From Pseudomonas sp. UYIF39 (lineage in GTDB: Bacteria; Pseudomonadota; Gammaproteobacteria; Pseudomonadales; Pseudomonadaceae): DNA of 64,000 nucleotides. The stretch's first letter is position 1. Each line of letters starts with the position of its first letter. Below, in pieces: positions 41,779-50,488 of this stretch. The notes beneath the pieces are model-generated. The model did not search any database, was not told the origin of the DNA, and saw nothing but the letters and a program-made list of their open reading frames with translations. Position numbers and translations under genes: made by a program. The stretch covers positions 1-64,000 of the forward strand of contig NZ_JALBYU010000025.1 in NCBI RefSeq assembly GCF_029963765.1, given 5' to 3'.

Positions 41779-42044
41779 GCTTTTTGGGGGGGAGGGCCCA
41801 AATTACGGGGCTTTCAGGGTGCTATAGAATTTTTGCTCTAAAATGACCGCTAGCCATTCTTGAGTCATTAAAGTGACTGTAGAGGCGGCTTTTGGCTCTA
41901 GTCGGCCCTAGGCAAAGCTGCTACTCTCGGCGCGCTTTGTGACTTCTCGGCCTATGTAAATAGCCAGACTCACCAACAAACACACACCAATAATAATCGC
42001 ATCAAATGCGGTGATGAATTCGCGTTGCTGAGGAGTGGGCTTCC
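41779..42044. other. fadD1 upstream region
   Basis: AT-richer than its surroundings. It holds the inverted repeat AGTCA-TTAAAG-TGACT (41863-41878), the right size for a transcription factor site, and a near-repeat TTTTGCTCTA / TTTTGGCTCTA at about 41831 and 41888. I see no PsrA-type GAAAC-N4-GTTTC site and no small gene. fadD1 thus seems to have its own promoter. Confidence 0.4.
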
Positions 42045-43745
42045 ATGATCGAAGACTTTTGGAAGGATAAGTACCCTGCCGGGATTGCTGCCGACATCAA
42101 TCCGGACGAGTATCCGAATATTCAGGCGGTGTTGAAGCAGTCCTGCCAACGCTTTGCCGACAAACCGGCGTTCAGCAACCTGGGCAAGACAATCACCTAC
42201 GGTGAACTGTACGAATTGTCCGGTGCCTTTGCCGCTTACCTGCAACAGCATACCGACTTGCAGCCGGGCGATCGAATTGCCGTGCAGCTGCCCAACGTGT
42301 TGCAGTACCCGGTCGCCGTCTTCGGCGCCATTCGCGCCGGGCTGATCGTGGTCAACACCAACCCGCTGTACACCGCGCGGGAAATGGAACACCAATTCAA
42401 CGACTCCGGTGCCAAAGCCCTGGTCTGCCTGGCCAACATGGCACACCTGGCCCAGCTCGTCGTGCCGAAAACCGGCGTCAAGCACGTGATCGTCACCGAA
42501 GTGGCCGACCTGCTGCCTCCGCTCAAGCGCCTGCTGGTCAACAGCGTCATCAAGTACGTGAAGAAGATGGTCCCGGCGTATCACTTGCCCAAGGCCATCA
42601 AGTTCAACGACGTCTTGAGCAAGGGCCACGGCCAGCCAGTCGCTGAAGCCAACCCGGCCAGCAGCGACGTTGCCGTGCTGCAATACACCGGCGGCACCAC
42701 CGGCGTGGCCAAGGGCGCGATGCTGACCCACCGCAACCTGGTGGCGAACATGCTGCAGTGCAAGGCGCTGATGGGGTCCAACCTCAATGAAGGTTGCGAG
42801 GTCCTGATCACGCCGCTGCCGCTGTACCACATCTATGCCTTCACCTTTCATTGCATGGCGATGATGCTGATCGGCAACCACAACATCCTGATCAGCAACC
42901 CGCGCGATTTGACGGCGATGGTCAAGGAACTGTCGAAGTGGAAGTTCAGCGGTTTCGTCGGGCTCAATACGCTGTTTGTTGCCCTGTGCAACAACGAAGG
43001 CTTCCGCAAGCTGGATTTCTCTGCATTGAAAGTCACCCTGTCCGGTGGCATGGCCCTGCAACTGGCCGCTGCCGAGCGCTGGAAAGCAGTCACCGGTTGC
43101 GCCATCTGCGAAGGTTACGGCATGACCGAAACCAGCCCGGTCGCGACGGTAAACCCGATCCAGCACATCCAGATCGGCACCATCGGTATTCCGGTGCCGT
43201 CGACCCTGTGCAAAATCATCGACGATGCCGGCGTTGAACAGCCAATGGGCGCAATCGGTGAGCTGTGTGTGAAAGGTCCGCAAGTGATGAAGGGCTACTG
43301 GCAGCGTCAGGACGCCACCGATGAAATCCTCGACAGCGAAGGCTGGTTGAAGACCGGTGACATCGCGTTGATCCAGCCTGACGGTTACATGCGCATCGTC
43401 GACCGCAAGAAAGACATGATTCTGGTCTCCGGTTTCAACGTGTACCCGAATGAACTGGAAGACGTGCTGGCGACCCTGCCGGGCGTGCTGCAATGCGCAG
43501 CCATCGGTGTGCCGGACGAGAAGTCGGGCGAGGCGATCAAGATCTTCATAGTCGCCAAACCGGGCGTGACCCTGACCAAAGAGCAAGTGATGGAGCACAT
43601 GCGTGCGAACGTTACGGGCTACAAGGTTCCGCGCTCCGTGGAGTTCCGCGACGCGCTGCCGACCACCAACGTTGGCAAGATCCTGCGCCGCGAGTTGCGC
43701 GACGAAGAGCTGAAGAAGCTCGGCGTCAATAAAGTCAGCGCGTAA
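42045..43745 (+). CDS. fadD1: Long-chain fatty acid-CoA ligase
   Basis: A 566-residue paralogue of fadD2 with the same motifs: P-loop YTGGTTGVAKGA, EGYGMTETSP, GWLKTGDIALIQPDGY, DRKKDMILVSGFNVYPNELE and the A10 lysine in TNVGKILRREL. The N-terminal MIEDFWKDKYPAG is typical of the Pseudomonas FadD1 group. P. aeruginosa FadD1 prefers long chains and FadD2 shorter ones; the same division may hold here. Followed by a strong terminator. Confidence 0.93.
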   Translation: MIEDFWKDKYPAGIAADINPDEYPNIQAVLKQSCQRFADKPAFSNLGKTITYGELYELSGAFAAYLQQHTDLQPGDRIAVQLPNVLQYPVAVFGAIRAGLIVVNTNPLYTAREMEHQFNDSGAKALVCLANMAHLAQLVVPKTGVKHVIVTEVADLLPPLKRLLVNSVIKYVKKMVPAYHLPKAIKFNDVLSKGHGQPVAEANPASSDVAVLQYTGGTTGVAKGAMLTHRNLVANMLQCKALMGSNLNEGCEVLITPLPLYHIYAFTFHCMAMMLIGNHNILISNPRDLTAMVKELSKWKFSGFVGLNTLFVALCNNEGFRKLDFSALKVTLSGGMALQLAAAERWKAVTGCAICEGYGMTETSPVATVNPIQHIQIGTIGIPVPSTLCKIIDDAGVEQPMGAIGELCVKGPQVMKGYWQRQDATDEILDSEGWLKTGDIALIQPDGYMRIVDRKKDMILVSGFNVYPNELEDVLATLPGVLQCAAIGVPDEKSGEAIKIFIVAKPGVTLTKEQVMEHMRANVTGYKVPRSVEFRDALPTTNVGKILRRELRDEELKKLGVNKVSA

Positions 43746-43750
43746 CAAAC

Positions 43751-43777
43751 AAAAGCCCCGCAGATGCGGGGCTTTTT
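43751..43777 (+). terminator. Rho-independent terminator of fadD1
   Basis: AAAAGCCCCGC-AGAT-GCGGGGCTTTTT: seven-to-ten-base GC-rich stem, tetraloop and T-run, six bases after the stop codon. Confidence 0.95.
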
Positions 43778-43788
43778 GTTGGCACTCT

Positions 43789-43920
43789 TGTGGCGAGGGA
43801 GCTTGCTCCCGCTCGACTGCGAAGCAGTCGCCATCCAGGCGATGGAGATACATCAGAAGTATCGCGGTGTCTGACCTGGGGCCGCTTCGCAGCCCAGCGG
43901 GAGCAAGCTCCCTCGCCACA
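43789..43920. repeat. Large inverted repeat with GGGAGCTTGCTCCC core
   Basis: TGTGGCGAGGGAGCTTGCTCCCGCT at 43789 is mirrored by AGCGGGAGCAAGCTCCCTCGCCACA ending at 43920, and inside it GACTGCGAAGCAGTC and CCGCTTCGCAGCCC form further short stems. It is a REP-like element of yet another subfamily. It separates fadD1 from the convergent hypothetical gene. Confidence 0.8.
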
Positions 43921-43934
43921 GGGGATGTGTGAAG

Positions 43935-44312
43935 TTACAGGCGGAACTGCGCGAAATTGACGTTGGTACCCGCCGGGCGCATGTCCTGGAGGTACGAGTC
44001 CTTGTCGGCGCTCAGTTCCAGGCTCAAGGCCGCTTTGCGTTTACCTTCGTTGCGCACCACCAGACCTTCGAGCTTCTCGCGCAGGAATACCGTCGGCACT
44101 TTCAGGTGCAGCAGTTCGTCGGTATCAGGGGTGTGCATCAGCAGGTGAACCCACTCGTACTGACCAACGGCCAGGCGCGCGACCGGAATATCAAACCACC
44201 AGATGTTGCGGTTGCGGTTCAATTCGGTGAAATGGCAGTTGTTGACGCCAAGCACAGCACCGCCAAGTTCCTGGTTTCTGCGGGCAATGGCCTGCTTTTT
44301 ATCGAGTTTCAT
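43935..44312 (-). CDS. Conserved hypothetical protein
   Basis: A 125-residue soluble protein, chosen start MKLDKKQAIARRNQELGG with AGGA seven bases upstream; a longer frame to 44450 has no ribosome binding site. The sequence is beta-rich with NIWWFDIPVARLAVGQYEWVHLLMHTP and ends VNFAQFRL. No signal peptide or membrane segment. I do not recognise a domain; the good start, normal codon use and compact size argue for a real gene. It converges with fadD1. Confidence 0.7.
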   Translation of the reverse strand: MKLDKKQAIARRNQELGGAVLGVNNCHFTELNRNRNIWWFDIPVARLAVGQYEWVHLLMHTPDTDELLHLKVPTVFLREKLEGLVVRNEGKRKAALSLELSADKDSYLQDMRPAGTNVNFAQFRL

Positions 44313-44511
44313 AACATTCCTACGGGATTGGATCTTCAGCGCCATGGCCTGAATACGTTGCGCATTCTCGGGGGTTGGTCGGCAAACATAAAGCCCAACC
44401 TGCACTGAACGATGAAATGTGCTGCTGAAAATAAATGAAACTCCGTGCAAACGCCTCCGGTCAACCTTGTGTAACCACTTTTCTCGTTCAATTGTTCACA
44501 GGAGAACCACC

Positions 44512-44703
44512 ATGAGCAGCACTGGCGATAAAGCAAAAGGCTTGGCCAACGAAGCAGTCGGCAACGTCAAACAAGGCGTCGGCAAGGCCACCGGCAACGA
44601 CAAAATGCGCACCGAAGGCGTGGTGCAGGAAAGGAAAGGCGAAGCCCAGCAAGCGGTCGGCAAAGCCAAAGACGCGATCAAGAAAGGCATCGACAAGGCG
44701 TGA
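44512..44703 (+). CDS. CsbD-family stress protein
   Basis: A 63-residue hydrophilic protein, MSSTGDKAKGLANEAVGNVK..., with the repeated A/G-x-x-KxxVGKAxGN pattern of CsbD proteins and a GGAGAA ribosome binding site. Such proteins are abundant in stationary phase and stress; molecular function is unknown. Single gene with its own terminator. Confidence 0.92.
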   Translation: MSSTGDKAKGLANEAVGNVKQGVGKATGNDKMRTEGVVQERKGEAQQAVGKAKDAIKKGIDKA

Positions 44704-44725
44704 TCAGGCCTTTGATGAGCAACAG

Positions 44726-44753
44726 AAACGGCCATCCGCGGATGGCCGTTTTT
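44726..44753 (+). terminator. Rho-independent terminator of the csbD-like gene
   Basis: AAACGGCCATCC-GC-GGATGGCCGTTT followed by further T, 23 bases after the stop codon; a perfect twelve-base stem. Confidence 0.93.
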
Positions 44754-44873
44754 GTGTCAGCCTGAACTTGCACAAGGAAATTGTTTCAAACTCGCCAAGT
44801 AGGCTACTTTGATGTAGAAAACGGCCCCTGAGTCGCCACGACTTCAACCTTTTTGCGGCGAAAGGAGACGCTA

Positions 44874-45830
44874 ATGTTTTTCCCTCACATGAAAGGTCAG
44901 CGCCTGCACCGTGTCATGGTGCGCACGATCACCGAGTTCGTCGACGACGAGATGTCGACCTATGCCTCGGCGCTGGCCTATCAGATGCTGTTCTCGCTGT
45001 TTCCCTTCATTCTGTTCCTGATCGCCCTGATCGGTTTCCTGCACCTGCCGGACTTCTTCTCCTGGCTGCGCCTGCAATCGGAGCTGGTCCTGCCGCCCCA
45101 GGCGCTGGAACAGGTGAACCCGGTCATCGACCAGCTCCAGCAATCCAAGGGTGGCTTGCTGTCGGTCGGTATCGTGATTGCCCTGTGGACCGCGTCCGCC
45201 GGTGTGCGGCTGATGATGAGCGCGATGAACGCCGCCTACGACGTGGTCGAAGGCCGGCCGGCGTGGAAGCGTTTCCCGCTGTCGATTTTCTACACCATCG
45301 GCATCGCCGGCATGCTGCTGGTGGCTGCCGCGCTGATGGTGCTCGGGCCGCAGGTGATGGGCTGGATCGCCTCGCAAGTCGGCCTCGAAGACTTCATCGT
45401 GACCCTCTGGACCATCGTGCGCTGGCCGGTGGTCGTGATTCTGTTGATGATGGCGGTGGCGCTGATTTATTACGTCATGCCCGACGTCAAACAAGAGTTT
45501 CGCTTTATCACCCCCGGTTCGGTGCTGGCCGTGGTGGTGTGGATCCTTGCATCGGTGGGCTTCGGTATGTACGTCAAAACATTCGCCGACTACAACGCCA
45601 TGTATGGCAGTATCGGCGCGATCATCGTGCTGTTGCTGTACTTCTACATTTCCGCTGCGGTGCTGTTGCTCGGCGCCGAGATGAATGCCGTGATCGAACA
45701 TATGTCGACCGAGGGCAAGGATGATGGCGAAAAATTCCCCGGCGAGCACAGCCACGAACACAAACACCACGTGTCGGGACTGGGTCGGGACCACTCGATC
45801 AAGCCGACCACTGACGAAGTCATCAAATGA
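44874..45830 (+). CDS. YihY/virulence factor BrkB family membrane protein
   Basis: A 318-residue inner membrane protein. AAAGGAG lies just upstream of MFFPHMKGQ. About six membrane segments; the family signature YASALAYQMLFSLFPFILFLIALIGF is near the N-terminus, and MYGSIGAIIVLLLYFYISAAVLLLGAEMNA lies at about 245-275. The C-terminus is hydrophilic and His-rich (HSHEHKHHVSG). Once misnamed RNase BN; true function unclear. Its last four bases overlap the start of def. Confidence 0.9.
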   Translation: MFFPHMKGQRLHRVMVRTITEFVDDEMSTYASALAYQMLFSLFPFILFLIALIGFLHLPDFFSWLRLQSELVLPPQALEQVNPVIDQLQQSKGGLLSVGIVIALWTASAGVRLMMSAMNAAYDVVEGRPAWKRFPLSIFYTIGIAGMLLVAAALMVLGPQVMGWIASQVGLEDFIVTLWTIVRWPVVVILLMMAVALIYYVMPDVKQEFRFITPGSVLAVVVWILASVGFGMYVKTFADYNAMYGSIGAIIVLLLYFYISAAVLLLGAEMNAVIEHMSTEGKDDGEKFPGEHSHEHKHHVSGLGRDHSIKPTTDEVIK

Positions 45831-46366
45831 TCCGTGAAATTCTGAAAATGGGCGACGAACGCCTGCTGCGCATTGCCCCGCCGGTGCCTGCCGAAATGTT
45901 CGACAGCCCGGAGCTGTGGCAACTGATCGACGACATGTTCCAGACCATGGAAAGCGTCGGCGGTGTTGGCCTGGCTGCGCCGCAGATCGGCGTCGACCTG
46001 CAACTGGTGATCTTCGGTTTCGAGCACAGCGAACGCTATCCGGACGCCGAAGCCGTGCCGCAGACGATTCTGATCAACCCGTTGATTACGCCGTTGAGCC
46101 CGACCCTGGAAGAGGGTTTCGAAGGCTGTCTGTCGGTGCCCGGCCTGCGCGGCGCGGTAGATCGCTATCAGCACATTCGGTACGAAGGGTTCGATCCCAA
46201 GGGTAATCCGATCGTACGCATCGCCTCGGGATTCCATGCGCGGGTTGTGCAGCATGAATGCGATCACCTGATCGGCCGGTTGTACCCGTCGCGCATCAGT
46301 GACTTCAGCAAGTTCGGGTTTACCGACGTGATGTTTCCGGATCTCGACCCTGCTGCAGACGACTGA
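45827..46366 (+). CDS. def: Peptide deformylase
   Basis: A 179-residue metalloenzyme removing the formyl group from nascent N-termini. All three motifs are present: GVGLAAPQIG, EGCLSVPG with the metal-binding Cys, and QHECDHLIG with both His ligands and the catalytic Glu; Cys replaces the usual Phe or Leu of HEFDH/HELDH. Starts with ATGA overlapping the yihY stop codon. It is not next to fmt, so it is likely an additional deformylase beside the fmt-linked copy expected elsewhere. Confidence 0.94.
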   Translation: MIREILKMGDERLLRIAPPVPAEMFDSPELWQLIDDMFQTMESVGGVGLAAPQIGVDLQLVIFGFEHSERYPDAEAVPQTILINPLITPLSPTLEEGFEGCLSVPGLRGAVDRYQHIRYEGFDPKGNPIVRIASGFHARVVQHECDHLIGRLYPSRISDFSKFGFTDVMFPDLDPAADD

Positions 46367-46378
46367 TGCCTTCCAGAA

Positions 46379-46795
46379 TCATCCAGAGGCTTTTAAACCC
46401 ATGGCGATCATCGGCTTGCTGCGGGCGTAACGGCTCAAGCGTTCCGCCATGGAGTAGGGCAGTGGCGGATCGAAGGTAAAACCGCGACGTTCATAAAACT
46501 CACGCAAGTCCGGATGACAAAACAGCCACACCGGACCTTCAAGGTCCTTGAGCGCCTCGGCGATCAGCGCCGCAGCGATGCCCTGTTCACGGCAGGCCGG
46601 ATCGACAAACAAACCCGTCAGCCAATGCCCGTCCGCCACCGGTCGCAAACACAGTGCGCCAATGATCTCCTCGCGCCTGGCCACCCAGAGTTGAGCGTCG
46701 CGGACCGCTTTCATCGACGATTGGTGAGCGCGATAAAACTTGTTCATCAAGGGCCATGAAGGCTCGGCGAGCAAGGTGTACTGGGTGTTGGGCAT
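46379..46795 (-). CDS. GNAT-family N-acetyltransferase
   Basis: A 138-residue acetyltransferase. Starts MPNTQYTLLAEPSWPLMNKFYRAH; a longer frame upstream is rejected because it runs through the promoter of the next gene. The acetyl-CoA motif A is LTGLFVDPACREQGIAAALIAEAL (Q/R-x-x-G-I/A), and the late motif is LREFYERRGFTF. Substrate unknown. It converges with def, 12 bases away. Confidence 0.88.
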   Translation of the reverse strand: MPNTQYTLLAEPSWPLMNKFYRAHQSSMKAVRDAQLWVARREEIIGALCLRPVADGHWLTGLFVDPACREQGIAAALIAEALKDLEGPVWLFCHPDLREFYERRGFTFDPPLPYSMAERLSRYARSKPMIAMGLKASG

Positions 46796-46898
46796 GGTCT
46801 TCGACTGTCGGTGCGCAAAGCGGGAGATTATAAAAGAACGTGCGCGCAGCGATAGGTGTATACCTGATCTCACATCCCGTATGAGTGGAGTAAGTATC

Positions 46899-47009
46899 AT
46901 GGCCAAAGGCATGGATTCAAAAAAAGCGGCAAAGAAGAAACCGGCAAAAACCGCCGATGAAAAGCGCGCGGACAAGAAGGCCAAGAAGGTGGATGTGTTC
47001 GGTCATTGA
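46899..47009 (+). CDS. Small lysine-rich protein
   Basis: A 36-residue protein, MAKGMDSKKAAKKKPAKTAD..., ending KKAKKVDVFGH, with 14 lysines. GGAG lies nine bases upstream of the ATG; an in-frame ATG six codons earlier is also possible. The composition resembles histone H1-like tails and other small basic proteins annotated in Pseudomonas. It could bind nucleic acid; this is inference from composition only. Its promoter region is shared with the divergent GNAT gene. Confidence 0.65.
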   Translation: MAKGMDSKKAAKKKPAKTADEKRADKKAKKVDVFGH

Positions 47010-47114
47010 TTCCGCGACAAGGGAGCTCGGCCCTCGGGCTCCCGCCGCTTCACGGGGTGAAGGCCATCGACCGCCCAGGCCGCCATTACACTAATTGCGA
47101 AATGAGGTCCCCTG

Positions 47115-47136
47115 TGTGCGAGCCTGCTCGCGATGG
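47115..47136 (+). repeat. Single decayed REP sequence
   Basis: TGTGCGAGCCTGCTCGCGATGG, a lone REP-like copy without an inverted partner, just downstream of the convergent GST gene. Confidence 0.55.
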
Positions 47137-47145
47137 TCTTGAGGC

Positions 47146-47748
47146 CTACAGCAACTCCGCGGCCAACGCCGTCATTACGGCTGGCCGCTGATCAACCGTC
47201 GTCTGAAACCGCGCCAACGCCGGCCACTCATTCAAATCGATGGCAAACAGGTGCGCCCAGCGCAACACCGTAAACAAATACGCATCGGCAATGCTGTACC
47301 TGTCAGCCATCAAATAATCCTGGTGTTCCAGCGTCTGGCTCAACACAACAAAACGCTTGAACAGTTTCTCCTTGATCAGCGTTTTAACCTCATCCGGAAA
47401 CTGCGAACTGAACAGCCAACCCAACCCGCCATGAATCTCGGTCGAGATGAAATTCAGCCACTCCTGCACCCGCACCCGCTCGAACGTCCCGCTCACCGGT
47501 GCCAGGTTCGCTTCAGGTCGCAGGTCTGCCAGGTATTGCAGGATTGCCGGACCTTCGGTCAGCACTTGGCCATTGTCCAGTTGCAATGCTGCGACGTAAC
47601 CCTTGGGGTTGATGGCGAGGAAGTCCTCGCCGCTGGCAGTTCTCTTGGTGGTGTTGTCGACGCGGATCAATTCGAACGACAGATCCAGTTCACTCAGCAC
47701 GATATGCGGCGCGAGCGAGCAGGCGTGTGGGGCGTAATACAACTTCAT
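47146..47748 (-). CDS. Beta-class glutathione S-transferase
   Basis: A 200-residue GST. The N-terminal thioredoxin fold reads MKLYYAPHACSLAPHIVLSE with Cys10 as in bacterial beta-class GSTs, and NPKGYVAALQLDNGQVLTEGPAILQYLAD gives the glutathione-binding loop. The C-terminal all-helical domain holds YSIADAYLFTVLRW. It detoxifies electrophiles or has a related role. Divergent from the LysR gene at 47848 with 100 bases between, so that regulator may control it. Confidence 0.92.
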   Translation of the reverse strand: MKLYYAPHACSLAPHIVLSELDLSFELIRVDNTTKRTASGEDFLAINPKGYVAALQLDNGQVLTEGPAILQYLADLRPEANLAPVSGTFERVRVQEWLNFISTEIHGGLGWLFSSQFPDEVKTLIKEKLFKRFVVLSQTLEHQDYLMADRYSIADAYLFTVLRWAHLFAIDLNEWPALARFQTTVDQRPAVMTALAAELL

Positions 47749-47847
47749 TGGCAGGGCTCTGGCTGGGGATTTGCGCCAGTGTCATAGTGCGCGGCACCCT
47801 CGGTAAAATTAATCTTTCAGAAAACAGCCATAAGGAAAGCTACTGCC

Positions 47848-48720
47848 ATGATGAATCTGATGCATTGGCGAATGGTGGTGGCGGTGGCTGACACGGGCAA
47901 CATAACCCGGGCTGCCGAGCGGGTCGGCATGACCCAGTCCGGAGCCAGCCAGGCCTTGGCGTTGATTGAAGAAACTCTGGGCGTTCAACTGTTCAGTCGA
48001 GAGAATCGCCAGACCTTGCCGACGGCAATCGGCCTGTCTGTCATCGAACATGCGAGAACCATGCTCGGTGCTCTGGAAACCATTCGCAGTACTGTCGATT
48101 CCACCAAAGACATTCAGCGCGGGACGATTCGCCTGGCCAGTTTCCCCATGGTGCTGGCGACTTTCCTGCCGCCGCTGCTGCGTCAGTTCAACCGGCTTTA
48201 CCCCGGTATTCAGGTGGTCGCGCTGGAGGTCAGCGACGATGAAGTGGAAACGCTGCTCGGCGCCGGGCTGGTGGATGTCGGCGTGGTGTTGAACCCGGCG
48301 CCCGAGCGTAATGCCGCTCGCCTGGGGCGTGATGCCTGGATGGCGGTGGTGCCTGGCGGCCATCCCTTGGCTCGCCGTTCCAATGAAGAAGGCGTCTCCC
48401 TGGCGGAGTTGGCGGAGCAACCTTTTGTACTGGCCACGGGCGGTTGTTCGACCAACGCACGCAGCCTGGCGGAAGATGCCGGGCTGCAACTGCTTGATGT
48501 GCGGGTCGAGGTCCGTGAATGGAGCAGTGCGTTCACCCTGGTGCGGGAAAACATCGGCGTGACGCTGGTGCCGGAGATGACGCTGCCGAGCCAACTTCAG
48601 GGGCTGCGCGTGGTGCCGGTGACTCCGCGTATCGATCGAGAGTTTGCTTTGGTGGCCGCTGCGAACAAGCCACCCACGGCGGCGGTACAGGCGTTGATGG
48701 GCATGCTCGCCGAGAAATGA
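47848..48720 (+). CDS. LysR-type transcriptional regulator
   Basis: A 290-residue regulator. The N-terminal winged helix is ADTGNITRAAERVGMTQSGASQALALIEETLGVQLFSR, and the effector-binding domain spans about 90-290 (GTIRLASFPMVLATFLPPLLRQF). Full length. It is transcribed away from the GST gene, the usual layout for a LysR regulator and its target. The effector is unknown. Confidence 0.92.
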   Translation: MMNLMHWRMVVAVADTGNITRAAERVGMTQSGASQALALIEETLGVQLFSRENRQTLPTAIGLSVIEHARTMLGALETIRSTVDSTKDIQRGTIRLASFPMVLATFLPPLLRQFNRLYPGIQVVALEVSDDEVETLLGAGLVDVGVVLNPAPERNAARLGRDAWMAVVPGGHPLARRSNEEGVSLAELAEQPFVLATGGCSTNARSLAEDAGLQLLDVRVEVREWSSAFTLVRENIGVTLVPEMTLPSQLQGLRVVPVTPRIDREFALVAAANKPPTAAVQALMGMLAEK

Positions 48721-49137
48721 CGCATACCGAAGCTGAACCGATTTTGTCCTCAATACTGGCCGACTAGTGGCCTTGCTTACCTGCCTCGCCAGTCTATGCT
48801 GAATCGTAACTAACTATGTCGACCACCATGTGAAGGCCGTCATACACGTTAAAAACGTGCGCAACCCAAGGCACCGACTCTGAACAACACGGAGCTGTCC
48901 GGTCAATGGAATGTCTTATCAGAATGTTAGGGCTGGCCCGATTCCGGGCTATCAAGAGAAGGATGTCTTGATAAGAGCGTTGCTACATGGACTCTCCGAT
49001 TAAACATCATTGATCACCTGACCAAGTCCTTCCTGTGGAGGGATGCGTGTGCCTGTTCCTTGGAACGTAGTGGTGGAGCTGTTGAAAGACCAAAGAACTT
49101 TCATCAAACAAAAGACCGCGCTGAAGGTGATACGACC
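48721..49137. other. Long intergenic region upstream of the PAS-MCP gene
   Basis: About 415 bases without a supportable gene. It contains the 6-3-6 palindrome CACGTT-AAA-AACGTG (48845-48859) and eight-base inverted arms TCTTATCA (48914-48921) and TGATAAGA (48969-48976), each inside a local GGA(A)TGTCTT copy. These look like regulatory sites or part of a long leader for the gene at 49138. Confidence 0.5.
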
Positions 49138-50457
49138 ATGTTTAACCGACGTCACAAGACTGACCTGCTGGAAATCGAACGATTCAGTTGCGCGCTGACC
49201 GAGGCTAACGCGAAGTTGGCCGCAGTCAGCCGCTCGATGGCGATGATTGAGTTCACCCCCGAAGGGATCGTGCTCGATGCCAACGACAACTTTTGCAGTG
49301 TCATGGGATACAGCGCCGAAGAAGTGCGCGGTAAGCATCACCGGATCTTTTGCGAAGAAGCGTTTTATCGAAGTGAAGCCTACGCCAAGTTGTGGCGTGA
49401 CCTGGCCCGTGGCGAACCAGTGAGCGGGACCTTTTTACGCTTGAACAGGAGCGGCAAGGAGATCTGGCTCGAAGCCAGCTATATGCCGGTGTTCGGCGCT
49501 GATCGTCAGGTCCGGAGTGTAATCAAAGTCGCCACTGACGTCTCAGCCAGGATCTACAAGGAGCACGAAAACGAGAGCATGCTCGCGGCTATCGGTCGCT
49601 CCATGGCTGTGATCGAATTCACCCCGGATGGCAAAGTCATCACGGCCAACGACAACTTCTTGAAGACGATGCATTACTCGCTCAACGAAGTGGTTGGCCA
49701 GCACCACAGCCTGTTTTGTCATCGTGCCGAAGCCGAATCGCAGGCCTACAAAGCGTTCTGGGCTTCGCTCAATCGCGGCGAATACCACTCGCACCGTTTC
49801 GAGCGCAAAGACAAGCACGGTCATACGGTTTTCCTGGAGGCCTCCTACAACCCGCTGTTCGACACCAAGGGTCGATTGTACAAAGTGGTCAAGTTCGCCA
49901 GCGACATCACCCAGCAAGTCACCACCCTGCAAACCGCCGCGGAGTCGGCCCACAGCACCTCGGTTCAAAACGACGCCTGTGCGCAGAAAGGTTCTCAGGT
50001 GGTGCAGCAAACGGTGCAGACCATCCAGGACATTTCCAAAGACTTGAACGAAGCGGCGCTGAGCATTGATGCCGTCAGCAAACAATCCGACATCATCGGC
50101 ACCATCGTTCAGACCATTCGCGGCATTGCCGATCAGACCAACCTGCTGGCGCTTAACGCTGCGATCGAAGCGGCCCGGGCCGGGGAGCACGGGCGCGGTT
50201 TCGCGGTAGTCGCCGATGAAGTTCGCAGCCTTGCGGCACGAACGAGCCAGGCAACGGTGGAGATCGTTGAAGTGGTGCGCAAGAACCACGATTTGTCATT
50301 GAGTGCGGTGTCGAGCATGCAGTCCAGTTTGAGTCGAACCGGGCTTGGGGTGGAGCTGGCGAATGAGGCGGGTGCGGTGATTCTGGAGATTCAACAAGGG
50401 TCGCGGCATGTGGTGGATGCGATCAGTCAGTTCAACTCGACCTTGCAGATAAGTTGA
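49138..50457 (+). CDS. BdlA-like PAS-PAS-MCP signalling protein
   Basis: A 439-residue cytoplasmic sensor with no membrane segment. Two PAS domains (about 40-150 and 165-275) share the pattern SMA-IEFTP-G-...NDNF, and a short methyl-accepting signalling domain follows (about 285-430; QTNLLALNAAIEAARAGEHGRGFAVVADEVRSLAARTS). This is the architecture of BdlA, the biofilm dispersion regulator of P. aeruginosa, and of energy-taxis receptors. The first 35 residues are a predicted helix. The start MFNRRHKTD has AAGGTGA upstream. BdlA is processed by proteolysis between PAS domains; I cannot tell whether this protein is. Confidence 0.88.
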   Translation: MFNRRHKTDLLEIERFSCALTEANAKLAAVSRSMAMIEFTPEGIVLDANDNFCSVMGYSAEEVRGKHHRIFCEEAFYRSEAYAKLWRDLARGEPVSGTFLRLNRSGKEIWLEASYMPVFGADRQVRSVIKVATDVSARIYKEHENESMLAAIGRSMAVIEFTPDGKVITANDNFLKTMHYSLNEVVGQHHSLFCHRAEAESQAYKAFWASLNRGEYHSHRFERKDKHGHTVFLEASYNPLFDTKGRLYKVVKFASDITQQVTTLQTAAESAHSTSVQNDACAQKGSQVVQQTVQTIQDISKDLNEAALSIDAVSKQSDIIGTIVQTIRGIADQTNLLALNAAIEAARAGEHGRGFAVVADEVRSLAARTSQATVEIVEVVRKNHDLSLSAVSSMQSSLSRTGLGVELANEAGAVILEIQQGSRHVVDAISQFNSTLQIS

Positions 50458-50488
50458 TAGCAATGCCAGTTAAGCCGCAATGCAATCT

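Noticed and set aside
41970..43919. A 649-codon open frame antisense to fadD1
   Set aside because: Mirror of a real gene with high GC third positions; no protein family character.
47006..47191. A 61-codon frame after the lysine-rich protein
   Set aside because: Runs through a REP remnant and into the 3' end of the GST gene; no ribosome binding site.
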